NCBI GenBank assembly: GCA_022565655.1
Contig: JAIUMG010000064.1
Location: 1-12,576, forward strand
Direction of reading: 5' to 3'
Length of the DNA stretch: 12,576 bases
Source of the DNA: Alkalimonas sp.
GTDB lineage: Bacteria; Pseudomonadota; Gammaproteobacteria; Enterobacterales; Alteromonadaceae
In this document: positions 1 to 6,408 of the stretch, piece by piece
Layout of the letters: every line of letters starts with the position of its first letter
Position numbering within the stretch: position 1 is the first letter of the stretch
Program-made: the position numbers and the translations under genes
Notes under the pieces: generated by a model
Database searches by the model: none
What the model saw: the letters and a program-made list of their open reading frames with translations, nothing else
What the model was told of the DNA's origin: nothing

Positions 1-693
1 GATTTAGGTGTTGAAATTGGCGATGCTGAGCTGGTTGGCCAGCAAAAGCGCATTATTTCACGCAGCCGGCAGTTAAATCGTATTGTGATTACCGCCACTC
101 AGATGATGGAGTCGATGATAGAAAGCCCAATGCCGACCCGGGCTGAAGTGATGGATGTCGCCAATGCGGTGCTTGATGGTACCGATGCAGTCATGCTTTC
201 TGCGGAAACAGCGGCTGGTGATTTTCCAACTGAAACAGTCGATGCTATGGCTCGGGTTTGTATTGGTGCCGAGAAACACCCCAGTGTAAAAGTATCTAAA
301 CATCGTATGGATATGACCTTTACCGAAGTCAGTGAAACCATTGCCATGTCAGCCATGTATGCCGCCAATCATTTACCTGGTGTAAAAGCTATTATCGCAT
401 TGACTGAGTCGGGCTACACCGCCAAACTGATGTCGCGTATTACCTCGACGCAGCCAATTTTTGCCTTGTCACGGCATCAGAAAACACTGAATAAAATGGC
501 GTTGTACCGAGGGGTCTACCCTGCTTTCTTTGATACCCGTGCTATTGCGACCAATGAGTTATCGCATGCAGCCATTCAATGCATTGCCAAAGCTGCTGAA
601 TTGAAAAGTGGCGACCTGGTGATCCTGACACATGGCGATCAAATGGAAACCGTAGGCGCTTCCAATACCTGCAAAGTGGTTCAGGTTAAGTAA
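1..693 (+). CDS. pykA: Pyruvate kinase, PykA type (3' part)
   Basis: Pyruvate kinase converts phosphoenolpyruvate and ADP to pyruvate and ATP, the last step of glycolysis, in the cytoplasm. The reading frame is open from the first base, so the gene enters from the left and only the last 230 residues are visible; the full enzyme is normally about 480. The visible part starts in the barrel domain with DLGVEIG, followed by the family signature ITATQMMESM and then MPTRAEVMDVANAVLDGTDA and MLSAETAAG. The C-terminal allosteric domain follows, including the SGDLVILTHGD-like stretch near the end. Line for line it follows E. coli PykA (the AMP-activated isozyme) more closely than PykF; that comparison is from memory. 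The gene ends at a TAA directly before a hairpin terminator and faces the convergent transporter gene. Confidence 0.97.
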   Translation, partial: DLGVEIGDAELVGQQKRIISRSRQLNRIVITATQMMESMIESPMPTRAEVMDVANAVLDGTDAVMLSAETAAGDFPTETVDAMARVCIGAEKHPSVKVSKHRMDMTFTEVSETIAMSAMYAANHLPGVKAIIALTESGYTAKLMSRITSTQPIFALSRHQKTLNKMALYRGVYPAFFDTRAIATNELSHAAIQCIAKAAELKSGDLVILTHGDQMETVGASNTCKVVQVK

Positions 694-712
694 CCGTAAT
701 CCACAACGCTTT

Positions 713-1678
713 TTATTCAAAACGCCGCAGCTTTGCACTGCGGCGTTTTGCTGTGTAACTCACCCACAATGGTGATAACGCTGTTGTCATAGAGCCGGCC
801 ACAACCATCAGAGCACCAAGCCATGCCAGAAGGTTTAAGGGCTCTGGTGTGATCCAGTCGGTATTTATCCAGGCAAGCACATTGGCCAGTACAATAGTGA
901 CCAAAGGTGTTATGGCAAGCACCGCACTGACTTTCGAGGCTTCCCAATGGTGCAGTGCTTCGGCAAAAGCGCCGTAGGCTATAACGGTATTTAAACAACA
1001 AAACAGTAAAAGCCACCAGTGCCAGCCTGTCAGCTGTAATAACGGCGAGAAATCCGATAGCGGAACGAATGCAATAACACCGGCCACGTAGATCACATAC
1101 ATGATCTGTTTTGAGCTGTAATGCACCAAGAGTTGTTTTTGCGCCAAAGCATAAGCTGCCCAGGTAATACCGGCTCCAATAATCAGCAACAAGCCGAGAC
1201 TTTCATGGTTCGCTTGCTCAAACAGTGTAAATAAACGTTCATTGAAGAATAGCAGTAAGCCACTGACTAAAACCAAAGCGCCTATTTTTTGCCAAAACAG
1301 TAAGCGCTCTTTAAACAGCAGAACACCACCTATCATCATTAAGAATGGTGCTAACTGGATCAGCAATTGCCCGGTTTCGGCGGTTAAATAAGCTAAGCCG
1401 GACATATACATTAAGTAATTTGCCAATAAACCGATGATCGCAACCATCAACAACCACATACCCTGTCGGTTTAATAAACGTAAATTGGGAAGTTGATTGC
1501 GCCACCAAAGCCAGCCGCCAACCATGGCTGCGGCAACAAGAAAGCGTATGGCTGTTAAGGTACTGGCGGTCATAAACTCAAGCAGTATTTTTAAAGCAAT
1601 AGGAAGTATTCCCCAAAGCACGGCTGTGGTTAATGCCAGGAAAAAGCCGAGAGCAGCCCGGCCTGAGGCTTGATGCAT
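713..1678 (-). CDS. EamA/DMT-family membrane transporter
   Basis: A 321-residue inner-membrane protein of the drug/metabolite transporter superfamily. These proteins export or import small metabolites and usually have ten helices made of two repeated EamA units. Hydrophobic segments run from about residue 9 to 300. The two halves (about 14-145 and 162-300) each carry the late-repeat pattern: LAPFLMMIGGVLLFKERL near 109-126 and ITPLVTIVLANVLAW near 256-270. The short basic tail (KRRSAKLRRF) is cytoplasmic. I chose the ATG at 1678 because the first helix begins just after it and a weak GGAA lies upstream. The frame stays open to an ATG at 1744 and a TTG at 1753, but the extra residues do not look like transporter sequence. 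The substrate cannot be told from sequence. The gene stands alone, convergent with pykA and divergent from pfkA. Confidence 0.9.
   Translation of the reverse strand: MHQASGRAALGFFLALTTAVLWGILPIALKILLEFMTASTLTAIRFLVAAAMVGGWLWWRNQLPNLRLLNRQGMWLLMVAIIGLLANYLMYMSGLAYLTAETGQLLIQLAPFLMMIGGVLLFKERLLFWQKIGALVLVSGLLLFFNERLFTLFEQANHESLGLLLIIGAGITWAAYALAQKQLLVHYSSKQIMYVIYVAGVIAFVPLSDFSPLLQLTGWHWWLLLFCCLNTVIAYGAFAEALHHWEASKVSAVLAITPLVTIVLANVLAWINTDWITPEPLNLLAWLGALMVVAGSMTTALSPLWVSYTAKRRSAKLRRFE
719..749. terminator. Shared terminator of pykA and the EamA gene
   Basis: Twelve-base perfect arms AAAACGCCGCAG and CTGCGGCGTTTT flank a 7-base loop. The arms end in T runs on both strands, so the hairpin can stop transcription from either side. 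It starts 26 bases after the pykA stop. It also lies inside the last codons of the convergent EamA gene, encoding part of that protein's basic C-terminal tail. Confidence 0.85.
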
Positions 1679-1859
1679 AGTAAGCTGTTCCGAAAATACT
1701 GTCCGTGAGAAGGGCCTGGCCTGAGCAAGCCCATATAGTGTCATACCGGGCAATCACTCTGCCAAAATGATTACTAGGCATTTTCACTGATCCAGCAGGC
1801 AATGTCTTCTGCTTTCGTCTCAGTATTTACTTGTTTGAGCTTGCGCAGGATCAACCTGA

Positions 1860-1886
1860 TGCCAGTCTATCTTTGCTACACTGGCA
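1860..1886. promoter_or_regulatory. Inverted repeat in the pfkA upstream region
   Basis: TGCCAGT and ACTGGCA form perfect 7-base arms around a 13-base spacer, 54-80 bases before the pfkA start. A possible weak promoter overlaps it: TTGCTA at 1873-1878 and TTCAAT at 1896-1901, with a 17-base spacer. The position fits a regulator site acting on pfkA. I do not recognise the site as that of a known regulator, and the promoter elements are weak. Confidence 0.3.
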
Positions 1887-1909
1887 GTATCGTGGTTCAA
1901 TCAAACACA

Positions 1910-1930
1910 ATCAATGATCAATGATCAATG
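1910..1930 (+). repeat. Triple tandem heptamer ATCAATG before pfkA
   Basis: Three perfect, uninterrupted copies of ATCAATG run directly into the GGAG ribosome-binding site of pfkA. The array lies in the likely leader of the mRNA. A change in copy number would alter the leader by 7 bases, but it would not move the ribosome-binding site relative to the start codon. Confidence 0.85.
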
Positions 1931-1939
1931 GAGTGCTTC

Positions 1940-2935
1940 ATGGCGAGAATAAAACGTATTGGTGTCCTCACTTCAGGCGGTGATGCTCCAGGCATGAATG
2001 CCTGTCTTCGCTCCGTGGTATTAACCGCTGCTGCTCATGAAATTGAGGTGATTGGCTTTTCTCATGGTTTTAATGGCTTGATTGAGGCTGAATACAAAAC
2101 CTTGCTGCCCTATCATGTGCAGCACATCATTCAACTAGGCGGCACCATTTTGAAAAGTGCCCGTTGCCCTGCCCTGCAAACCGAAGAAGTCGCCAGAACT
2201 GCGGCAAGTACCTTGCATGAGCTGCAACTGGATGCGTTGTTGGTCATTGGCGGTGATGGCAGCTTTCGTGGCACCATGGCCATCGCGCCATTTTACAAAG
2301 GGCAATTGATTGGTCTGCCCGGTACCATTGATAACGACGTCGATGGGACCGACTCAACCATTGGCTACGCCACTGCGATTGATACTGCGCTCGATGCAAT
2401 TGATAAAATTCGCGATACCGCAGATGCCTTCGAACGCATTTTTCTGGTGGAGTTAATGGGCCGACATAGTGGCTTTATTGCCTTATCAGCAGGTATCGCC
2501 TGCGGTGCTGAACAAATTATCTGCCCGGAGCTTGGCACTTTGAAAGCCGGTAAACTCGACTCAGTGATCCGGCCTATCCAGCATGCCCAGCTGATTAAAG
2601 GCAAGAGCAGTTATATTATCGTGATGGCCGAGCATTGTTACCCAGGCGGCAGTACTGCTTTAGCCGCCGAACTGACTGAAGCAACAGGTATTGAGTGTCG
2701 GGCGTGCGTACTTGGACATATCCAGCGCGGTGGCTCCCCCGTTGGAGCCGATCGTATACTGGCAACCAAGCTGGGCGCTTTTGCGGTCGAGCAGCTAATG
2801 CAAGGTGCCCATTTGATGATGGCAGGTGAAATCAACCATCAGGCCGGATTATTTCCTTTAGAATTAACCGGCAACCGCAAGAAAAAAATTGACCCTTATT
2901 TGCTGGAGTGGCAGCAACAGGTCGCCAGTGATTAA
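1940..2935 (+). CDS. pfkA: ATP-dependent 6-phosphofructokinase
   Basis: Phosphorylates fructose 6-phosphate to fructose 1,6-bisphosphate, the committing step of glycolysis, in the cytoplasm. The protein has 331 residues, slightly longer than E. coli PfkA (320). Family motifs appear in order: GGDAPGMN (13-20), an ATP-site Arg75 in SARCP, GGDGS (104-108), PGTIDND (127-133) with the catalytic Asp131, MGRHSG (173-178) and LGHIQRGGSP (258-267). Gly in both GGDGS and PGTIDND marks the ATP-using form; pyrophosphate-using relatives carry Asp and Lys at those places. The start is the ATG at 1940, six bases after GGAG. An in-frame ATG at 1928 overlaps the heptamer array and would include the ribosome-binding site inside the coding sequence, so I rejected it. 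The gene converges on the LytTR regulator gene with a 29-base gap. Confidence 0.96.
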   Translation: MARIKRIGVLTSGGDAPGMNACLRSVVLTAAAHEIEVIGFSHGFNGLIEAEYKTLLPYHVQHIIQLGGTILKSARCPALQTEEVARTAASTLHELQLDALLVIGGDGSFRGTMAIAPFYKGQLIGLPGTIDNDVDGTDSTIGYATAIDTALDAIDKIRDTADAFERIFLVELMGRHSGFIALSAGIACGAEQIICPELGTLKAGKLDSVIRPIQHAQLIKGKSSYIIVMAEHCYPGGSTALAAELTEATGIECRACVLGHIQRGGSPVGADRILATKLGAFAVEQLMQGAHLMMAGEINHQAGLFPLELTGNRKKKIDPYLLEWQQQVASD

Positions 2936-2940
2936 AGATC

Positions 2941-2984
2941 AGGTGACTTTAAAGCCTGCATCACTCAACTGGCTTTAAACACCT
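2941..2984. terminator. Hairpin between pfkA and the response regulator gene
   Basis: TTTAAAGCC (2948-2956) pairs with GGCTTTAAA (2971-2979). An outer AGGTG/CACCT pair extends the stem after a two-base bulge. It sits at the convergent ends of pfkA and the response regulator gene and includes the regulator's last codons. There is no long T run, so the terminator role is inferred from position. Confidence 0.45.
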
Positions 2985-3786
2985 GTTTAACGCGATCTTT
3001 GTAACTACGACTGACTTTGATGGTTTGTTGGTTGCTTAGCACCAGTTGATGCTCGCCATTGGGCAGCATCTGCAGTTTGACAATGGTATTTACATTCACA
3101 ATAGCTGAGCGGTGAACCCGGACAAACAACCGAGGGTCCAGCTCTTGCTCAAGCTCTTTCATGGTTTTACGTAAAATGTGCGTTTGGCCATCTTTGGTAT
3201 GGATGCACATGTAATCGCCCGCGGCATCAACCCAGTCGATTTCAACCACCAGTACACGGGTAATTTCACCACTGTCTTTGATGCTAATGGCCTCTGGGAA
3301 ACGTGAATCGACAACCGGCTCTGACTTATCCAAGCGCTCAAGTATGGTGGCTGGCGTATCGCCTGTTAAGCGGGAGACCACTTCAGCCAGCTGGCTTTTA
3401 TGTTTATGATCATCTTTGCTTTCAATGGCTTGAATAGCCTTGCTGATAGCCGCGCTAAGCCGCTCGGCTTCAACAGGTTTCAGTACGTAATCGATGGCAT
3501 TCACATCAAACGCAGCCAAGGCATAATGATCATAGGCCGTGACAAAAATCACATAAGGCATTGGTACGTCCATTTGCTTTAACTGCTCAAGCACAGCAAA
3601 GCCATCCATCCCTGGCATTTCGACGTCTAAAAAGATCAAGTCTGGCTGATGTTGCTCAATGGCCTCGAGCGCTTCTTTACCATTGCCGCACTCCGCCACG
3701 ATATCCAGCTCAGTAAAACTACCAAGCCGGAACTTCATCCCTTTGCGGGCCAGTGGCTCATCATCAATCACGAGTACCTTAAGCAT
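2965..3786 (-). CDS. LytTR-family response regulator
   Basis: A 273-residue two-component response regulator. The N-terminal receiver domain (about 1-120) has the acidic pair Asp8/Asp9, the phosphate-accepting Asp54 in IFLDVEMPGMDG, Thr83 and Lys103 in the LKP motif. A linker of about 45 residues leads to a LytTR DNA-binding domain (about 165-270). That domain shows the usual ILRKTMKELEQEL and FVRVHRSAIVNV stretches, which bind direct repeats in promoters. The gene starts 3 bases after the kinase stop codon, so the two are probably translationally coupled and form a kinase-regulator pair. The overall build matches BtsR/YpdB/AlgR-type regulators, but I cannot assign it to one of these. Its targets are unknown; nearby pfkA and the Mpo1-like gene are only candidates. 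Confidence 0.95.
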   Translation of the reverse strand: MLKVLVIDDEPLARKGMKFRLGSFTELDIVAECGNGKEALEAIEQHQPDLIFLDVEMPGMDGFAVLEQLKQMDVPMPYVIFVTAYDHYALAAFDVNAIDYVLKPVEAERLSAAISKAIQAIESKDDHKHKSQLAEVVSRLTGDTPATILERLDKSEPVVDSRFPEAISIKDSGEITRVLVVEIDWVDAAGDYMCIHTKDGQTHILRKTMKELEQELDPRLFVRVHRSAIVNVNTIVKLQMLPNGEHQLVLSNQQTIKVSRSYKDRVKQVFKAS

Positions 3787-3789
3787 GTT

Positions 3790-4869
3790 TTAATCCGTCA
3801 CTTCAAGTTCATAGGGCAGGCGTATATTCACTTTTAAGCCCTGTGGGTCGTTGTGCGTCAGCACTAACGAAAAATTATGATCGTACAATGCAGCTAAGCG
3901 TTCACGGGTATTCACCAGACCTACACCGCTGTGTTCTGATTTTGGCAAGCCATCATCTAAGGTGACCCCAGGGCCATTATCAGCGACTTCAAGCAATAAG
4001 TCATGGCCAAATTTTTTCGCTGAAATGGTAATATGCCCGCCATCAATTTGGGTGGCCACTGCATACTTAATCGCATTCTCGATTAAAGGCTGTAAAATCA
4101 GGCTGGGCACCAGTGCCTGGCTGGCATCCTCCGAGATTTCAAAGTCAACCTGAAGTCGCTCTGAAAAACGGACCTTTTCAATTTCAAGGTATAAGCGTGC
4201 TGCAATGACCTCTTGCTGTAAAGGAACTTTTTTAATCGGATCTTTGTACAGCGAGTAACGCAAAAAATCGCTTAACCGCGTGACCATTTTTTCGGCCGTA
4301 TTGTTTTCGTTGGTCAGTACCAGTGTTGAAATTGCGTTCAGCGTATTGAATAAAAAGTGCGGGTTTAATTGATAGCGCAACATTTTTAACTGGGCTTCAT
4401 GCGCCCGGTTGGTTGCTGTCAGCAGTTTTTGTTTCTCGCGTTGCAGGGTCTGGTAGTATTTAATGCCAAAATACATGCCACTCCAGCTCAAAATAACATA
4501 GAACGATACCGGGGTATGGCGTAAATACTGTTGCAGCCAACTGAGATTTTTCGGTTGGAAACCATGGCGGTAGATTTCCCAGTAACTGTAGTTTTTAACA
4601 ATAGTCCAGAGCACCGCGACCAGTGTTGCCAACAGCAAAACAGTCAATACCATTTTTAAAGGATGCCATGACCAGGCTCGCTGATAAATGTAACGCAAAG
4701 GAATGGTTAGCAACCAACCAACATAGGCATCAAGCGCCACCACCATTAAGTAGGCATCACGCATTTCATGAACCAGCGACCCCAGGTAATGAACAACTGC
4801 AAAGCCAATCCATCCCAAGGTATGCAAGATCCAAAATTGCTGATTGTGGTCGTCTATGTTTTTAAACAA
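3790..4869 (-). CDS. LytS/YpdA-type sensor histidine kinase
   Basis: A 359-residue membrane sensor kinase, partner of the LytTR regulator downstream. The N-terminal sensor has four hydrophobic segments (about 12-32, 42-58, 72-92, 120-138). A short coiled linker (140-165) and a His_kinase domain follow. The phospho-acceptor is His171 in QLNPHFLFN. The ATP-binding domain shows LIENAIKYA (Asn265), DNGPG (297-301) and GVGLVNTRERL (315-325). The sensor has too few helices for the 5TM or 7TM LytS/BtsS type, so the signal is unknown. The only start in frame after an upstream stop, other than Met36, is a TTG at 4869. Starting at Met36 would remove the first helix, so I keep the TTG. No good ribosome-binding site precedes it, which suggests weak expression. 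A perfect TATAAT lies about 32 bases upstream. Confidence 0.93.
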   Translation of the reverse strand: MFKNIDDHNQQFWILHTLGWIGFAVVHYLGSLVHEMRDAYLMVVALDAYVGWLLTIPLRYIYQRAWSWHPLKMVLTVLLLATLVAVLWTIVKNYSYWEIYRHGFQPKNLSWLQQYLRHTPVSFYVILSWSGMYFGIKYYQTLQREKQKLLTATNRAHEAQLKMLRYQLNPHFLFNTLNAISTLVLTNENNTAEKMVTRLSDFLRYSLYKDPIKKVPLQQEVIAARLYLEIEKVRFSERLQVDFEISEDASQALVPSLILQPLIENAIKYAVATQIDGGHITISAKKFGHDLLLEVADNGPGVTLDDGLPKSEHSGVGLVNTRERLAALYDHNFSLVLTHNDPQGLKVNIRLPYELEVTD

Positions 4870-4900
4870 GGTGAAGGCCGGATTACAACATCATAGCTAA

Positions 4901-4929
4901 ATTATACCTGAGCCCAACGGCAGTGAATA
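4901..4929 (-). promoter_or_regulatory. Likely promoter of the kinase-regulator operon
   Basis: A perfect -10 box TATAAT (4906-4901) is preceded at 17 bases by a weak -35 TATTCA (4929-4924). It lies about 32 bases before the kinase start codon. Transcription would begin near 4894, where the first base of ATGATGTTGTAA lies. Confidence 0.5.
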
Positions 4930-4954
4930 CCAGTTGAACTTGCCTAAGCCGACA

Positions 4955-5437
4955 TTAGTCGCATTGTTTCTGATAACGAATCCCAAATGCTTGCAAAATA
5001 AAGCTTAGCAGCCAGGCGGGGCCAATCAACAGGAACGACAGGTCTTGTAAAAAGGATGGTTTTTTGCCTTCAATATGGTGGCCAATAAATTGAAATACCC
5101 ACATCAGCACAAACAGCACCAAACTACTGAGCCAAAGCCCCCAGTCTAATGAAAGTTCATGCCAACGCAGCAGTGTAAACACCAAAGCGGTGACTAAAGT
5201 CATACCTGCTCCGATGGCAAAGGATAAGGTGAAGTAAAAAATCAGCACGGGTAAGCACACCAGCATCGCCCAGTTGATGTCATTTTCAGCCAAGCCAGAA
5301 AAAGGCATAGGGATCGACCACAACAAGCCAAAGACACAGGCATAAATAGTAGGCACGGCTACCCAATGAATTAGTTTATTCACCGGGTTCTGGTGGCTGA
5401 CAGCATACTCTGCAAACCATTGTTGAGCTGACTTCAT
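4955..5437 (-). CDS. Mpo1-like (DUF962) membrane protein
   Basis: A 160-residue protein of the Mpo1/YGL010W (DUF962) family. Yeast Mpo1 is an Fe(II)-dependent dioxygenase of the endoplasmic reticulum that shortens 2-hydroxy fatty acids by one carbon. Bacterial members are mostly uncharacterised. The family histidines are visible: His15 in SHQNPVN, His24 in LIHWVAVP, and His120/His121 in FIGHHIEGKKPSF. Hydrophobic segments lie near 26-42, 55-90, 100-118 and 132-150, so it is an inner-membrane protein. The start ATG is 8 bases after AGGA. It lies between a thioesterase gene and the kinase operon on the same strand, and its upstream region has its own promoter and palindromes. A lipid-oxidation role is inferred from the family only. 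Confidence 0.9.
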   Translation of the reverse strand: MKSAQQWFAEYAVSHQNPVNKLIHWVAVPTIYACVFGLLWSIPMPFSGLAENDINWAMLVCLPVLIFYFTLSFAIGAGMTLVTALVFTLLRWHELSLDWGLWLSSLVLFVLMWVFQFIGHHIEGKKPSFLQDLSFLLIGPAWLLSFILQAFGIRYQKQCD

Positions 5438-5467
5438 CGCAACATCCTGAAAAGCACTGGTAATACC

Positions 5468-5495
5468 AGACTAGCTATTTTGTTAACAATGTCAA
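5468..5495 (-). promoter_or_regulatory. Likely promoter of the Mpo1-like gene
   Basis: A perfect -35 TTGACA (5495-5490) and a weak -10 TAGTCT (5473-5468) are separated by 16 bases. The palindrome TTGTTAACAA fills the spacer beside the -35 box. Two more palindromes flank the promoter: TTGGCTTGCCAA at 5497-5508 and CTGGTAATACCAG at 5457-5469. Confidence 0.5.
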
Positions 5496-5517
5496 GTTGG
5501 CTTGCCAATCACTTAGG

Positions 5518-5928
5518 TTACTCTGTGAAACCTGACAGTACCGGGACCGGTTTACGATCCGGCCCTAAGGCGACAAAGGTAAAGCTGCCGGAAATGGCTT
5601 TATGCTGATCATCCTCGTACATATGCTCTAAAAAAATGTCGACTTGAACTTTGATACTGGTTCGCCCGACATGATCCACTTTCGCCACCAGTTCAACCAA
5701 AGTCCCTGCCGGGATTGACTCTTTAAAGTCGACACGATCGGAAGATACGGTCACTAAGGGTTTACGGCAAAAGCGCGTGGCGGCAATGAAAGCGGCTTCA
5801 TCCATCCAGGCCAGAGCTTCACCACCAAACAAGGTATTATGATGATTGGTTCGGCCTGGAAACACAGTCCGGGTGACCCGGGTAATAGCATGTTGCATGC
5901 GTTTGGCGATTAGAGCATCTTGATTCAC
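5518..5928 (-). CDS. Hotdog-fold acyl-CoA thioesterase
   Basis: A 136-residue cytoplasmic thioesterase of the YciA/BACH type, which hydrolyses acyl-CoA to free fatty acid and CoA and usually works as a hexamer. The active-site region is clear: FPGRTNHHNTLFGG (23-36) leads into WMDEAAFIAA with the likely catalytic Asp43. The hotdog strands then follow: VTVSSDRVDFKESIPAGTL, VGRTSIKVQVDIFLE and GSFTFVALG. The start is a GTG at 5928, nine bases after GGAA. An internal ATG at 5898 has no ribosome-binding site and would remove conserved N-terminal residues. The gene follows hinT on the same strand after 70 bases. Substrate chain length cannot be read from sequence. Confidence 0.93.
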   Translation of the reverse strand: MNQDALIAKRMQHAITRVTRTVFPGRTNHHNTLFGGEALAWMDEAAFIAATRFCRKPLVTVSSDRVDFKESIPAGTLVELVAKVDHVGRTSIKVQVDIFLEHMYEDDQHKAISGSFTFVALGPDRKPVPVLSGFTE

Positions 5929-5998
5929 AGTGGGTTATTCCAAATCGATAAATTAGATTAAATTGTATCAGTATGACCAATGCATAAAACATTGAACA

Positions 5999-6349
5999 CT
6001 AAACACTCAACATAGGCCCAAGCGCATGGCCACCCACCAGGTGCATATGAATGTGGTAAACTTCCTGACCACCATGTTGGTTGCAGTTGACGATTAAGCG
6101 ATAGCCATTTTCAGCAATCCCCTGCTCGGCTGCAATCTTGCGGGCCACCGTAAACAAGCGCCCCAAAGCCGCCTCGTGCTCAGCGGTTACATCGTTGACT
6201 GTCGGGATCAGCGTATTGGGAATAATCAGAATGTGCGTAGGTGCACGTGGGTTGATGTCACGAAATGCGGTGACAAGCTCATCCTGATAGACAATGTCAG
6301 CCGGGATTTCACGACGCACAATTTTACTGAAAATAGTTTCCTCAGCCAT
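5999..6349 (-). CDS. hinT: HIT-family purine nucleoside phosphoramidase HinT
   Basis: A 116-residue cytoplasmic enzyme that hydrolyses AMP phosphoramidates and acyl- or aminoacyl-adenylates. The sequence is nearly collinear with E. coli HinT: MAEETIFSKI at the start, IPADIVYQDE, then RAPTHILIIPN, and the histidine triad HIHMH at 99-103, where His101 is the expected nucleophile. It lacks the last few residues of E. coli HinT (119 residues), a region reported to affect activity in that enzyme. The start is strong: AAGGAA five bases before the ATG. The gene is divergent from the M61 peptidase with 59 bases between them, which must hold both promoters. It is transcribed toward the thioesterase gene. 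Confidence 0.97.
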   Translation of the reverse strand: MAEETIFSKIVRREIPADIVYQDELVTAFRDINPRAPTHILIIPNTLIPTVNDVTAEHEAALGRLFTVARKIAAEQGIAENGYRLIVNCNQHGGQEVYHIHMHLVGGHALGPMLSV

Positions 6350-6408
6350 GATGTTTCCTTCTCGTGATACAATACGTTAGTGATAAATAGAAAGAGGCTT
6401 CAGTATAT

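Noticed and set aside
1744..1753. Upstream starts for the EamA gene (ATG at 1744, TTG at 1753)
   Set aside because: The added residues do not look like a transporter N-terminus, and a plausible promoter falls in that region; the ATG at 1678 is preferred.
1578..1802. Open frame of 74 codons on the minus strand over the start of the EamA gene
   Set aside because: It lies mostly over the transporter coding sequence in another frame and has no recognisable protein features.
2365..2604. Open frame of 79 codons antisense to pfkA
   Set aside because: It covers conserved pfkA sequence; its low-complexity composition is what an antisense frame of a conserved gene gives.
5987..6012. Repeated ACACT/AACA pattern around the hinT stop codon
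   Set aside because: The copies are short and imperfect, and part is coding sequence, so it does not exceed what chance would give.
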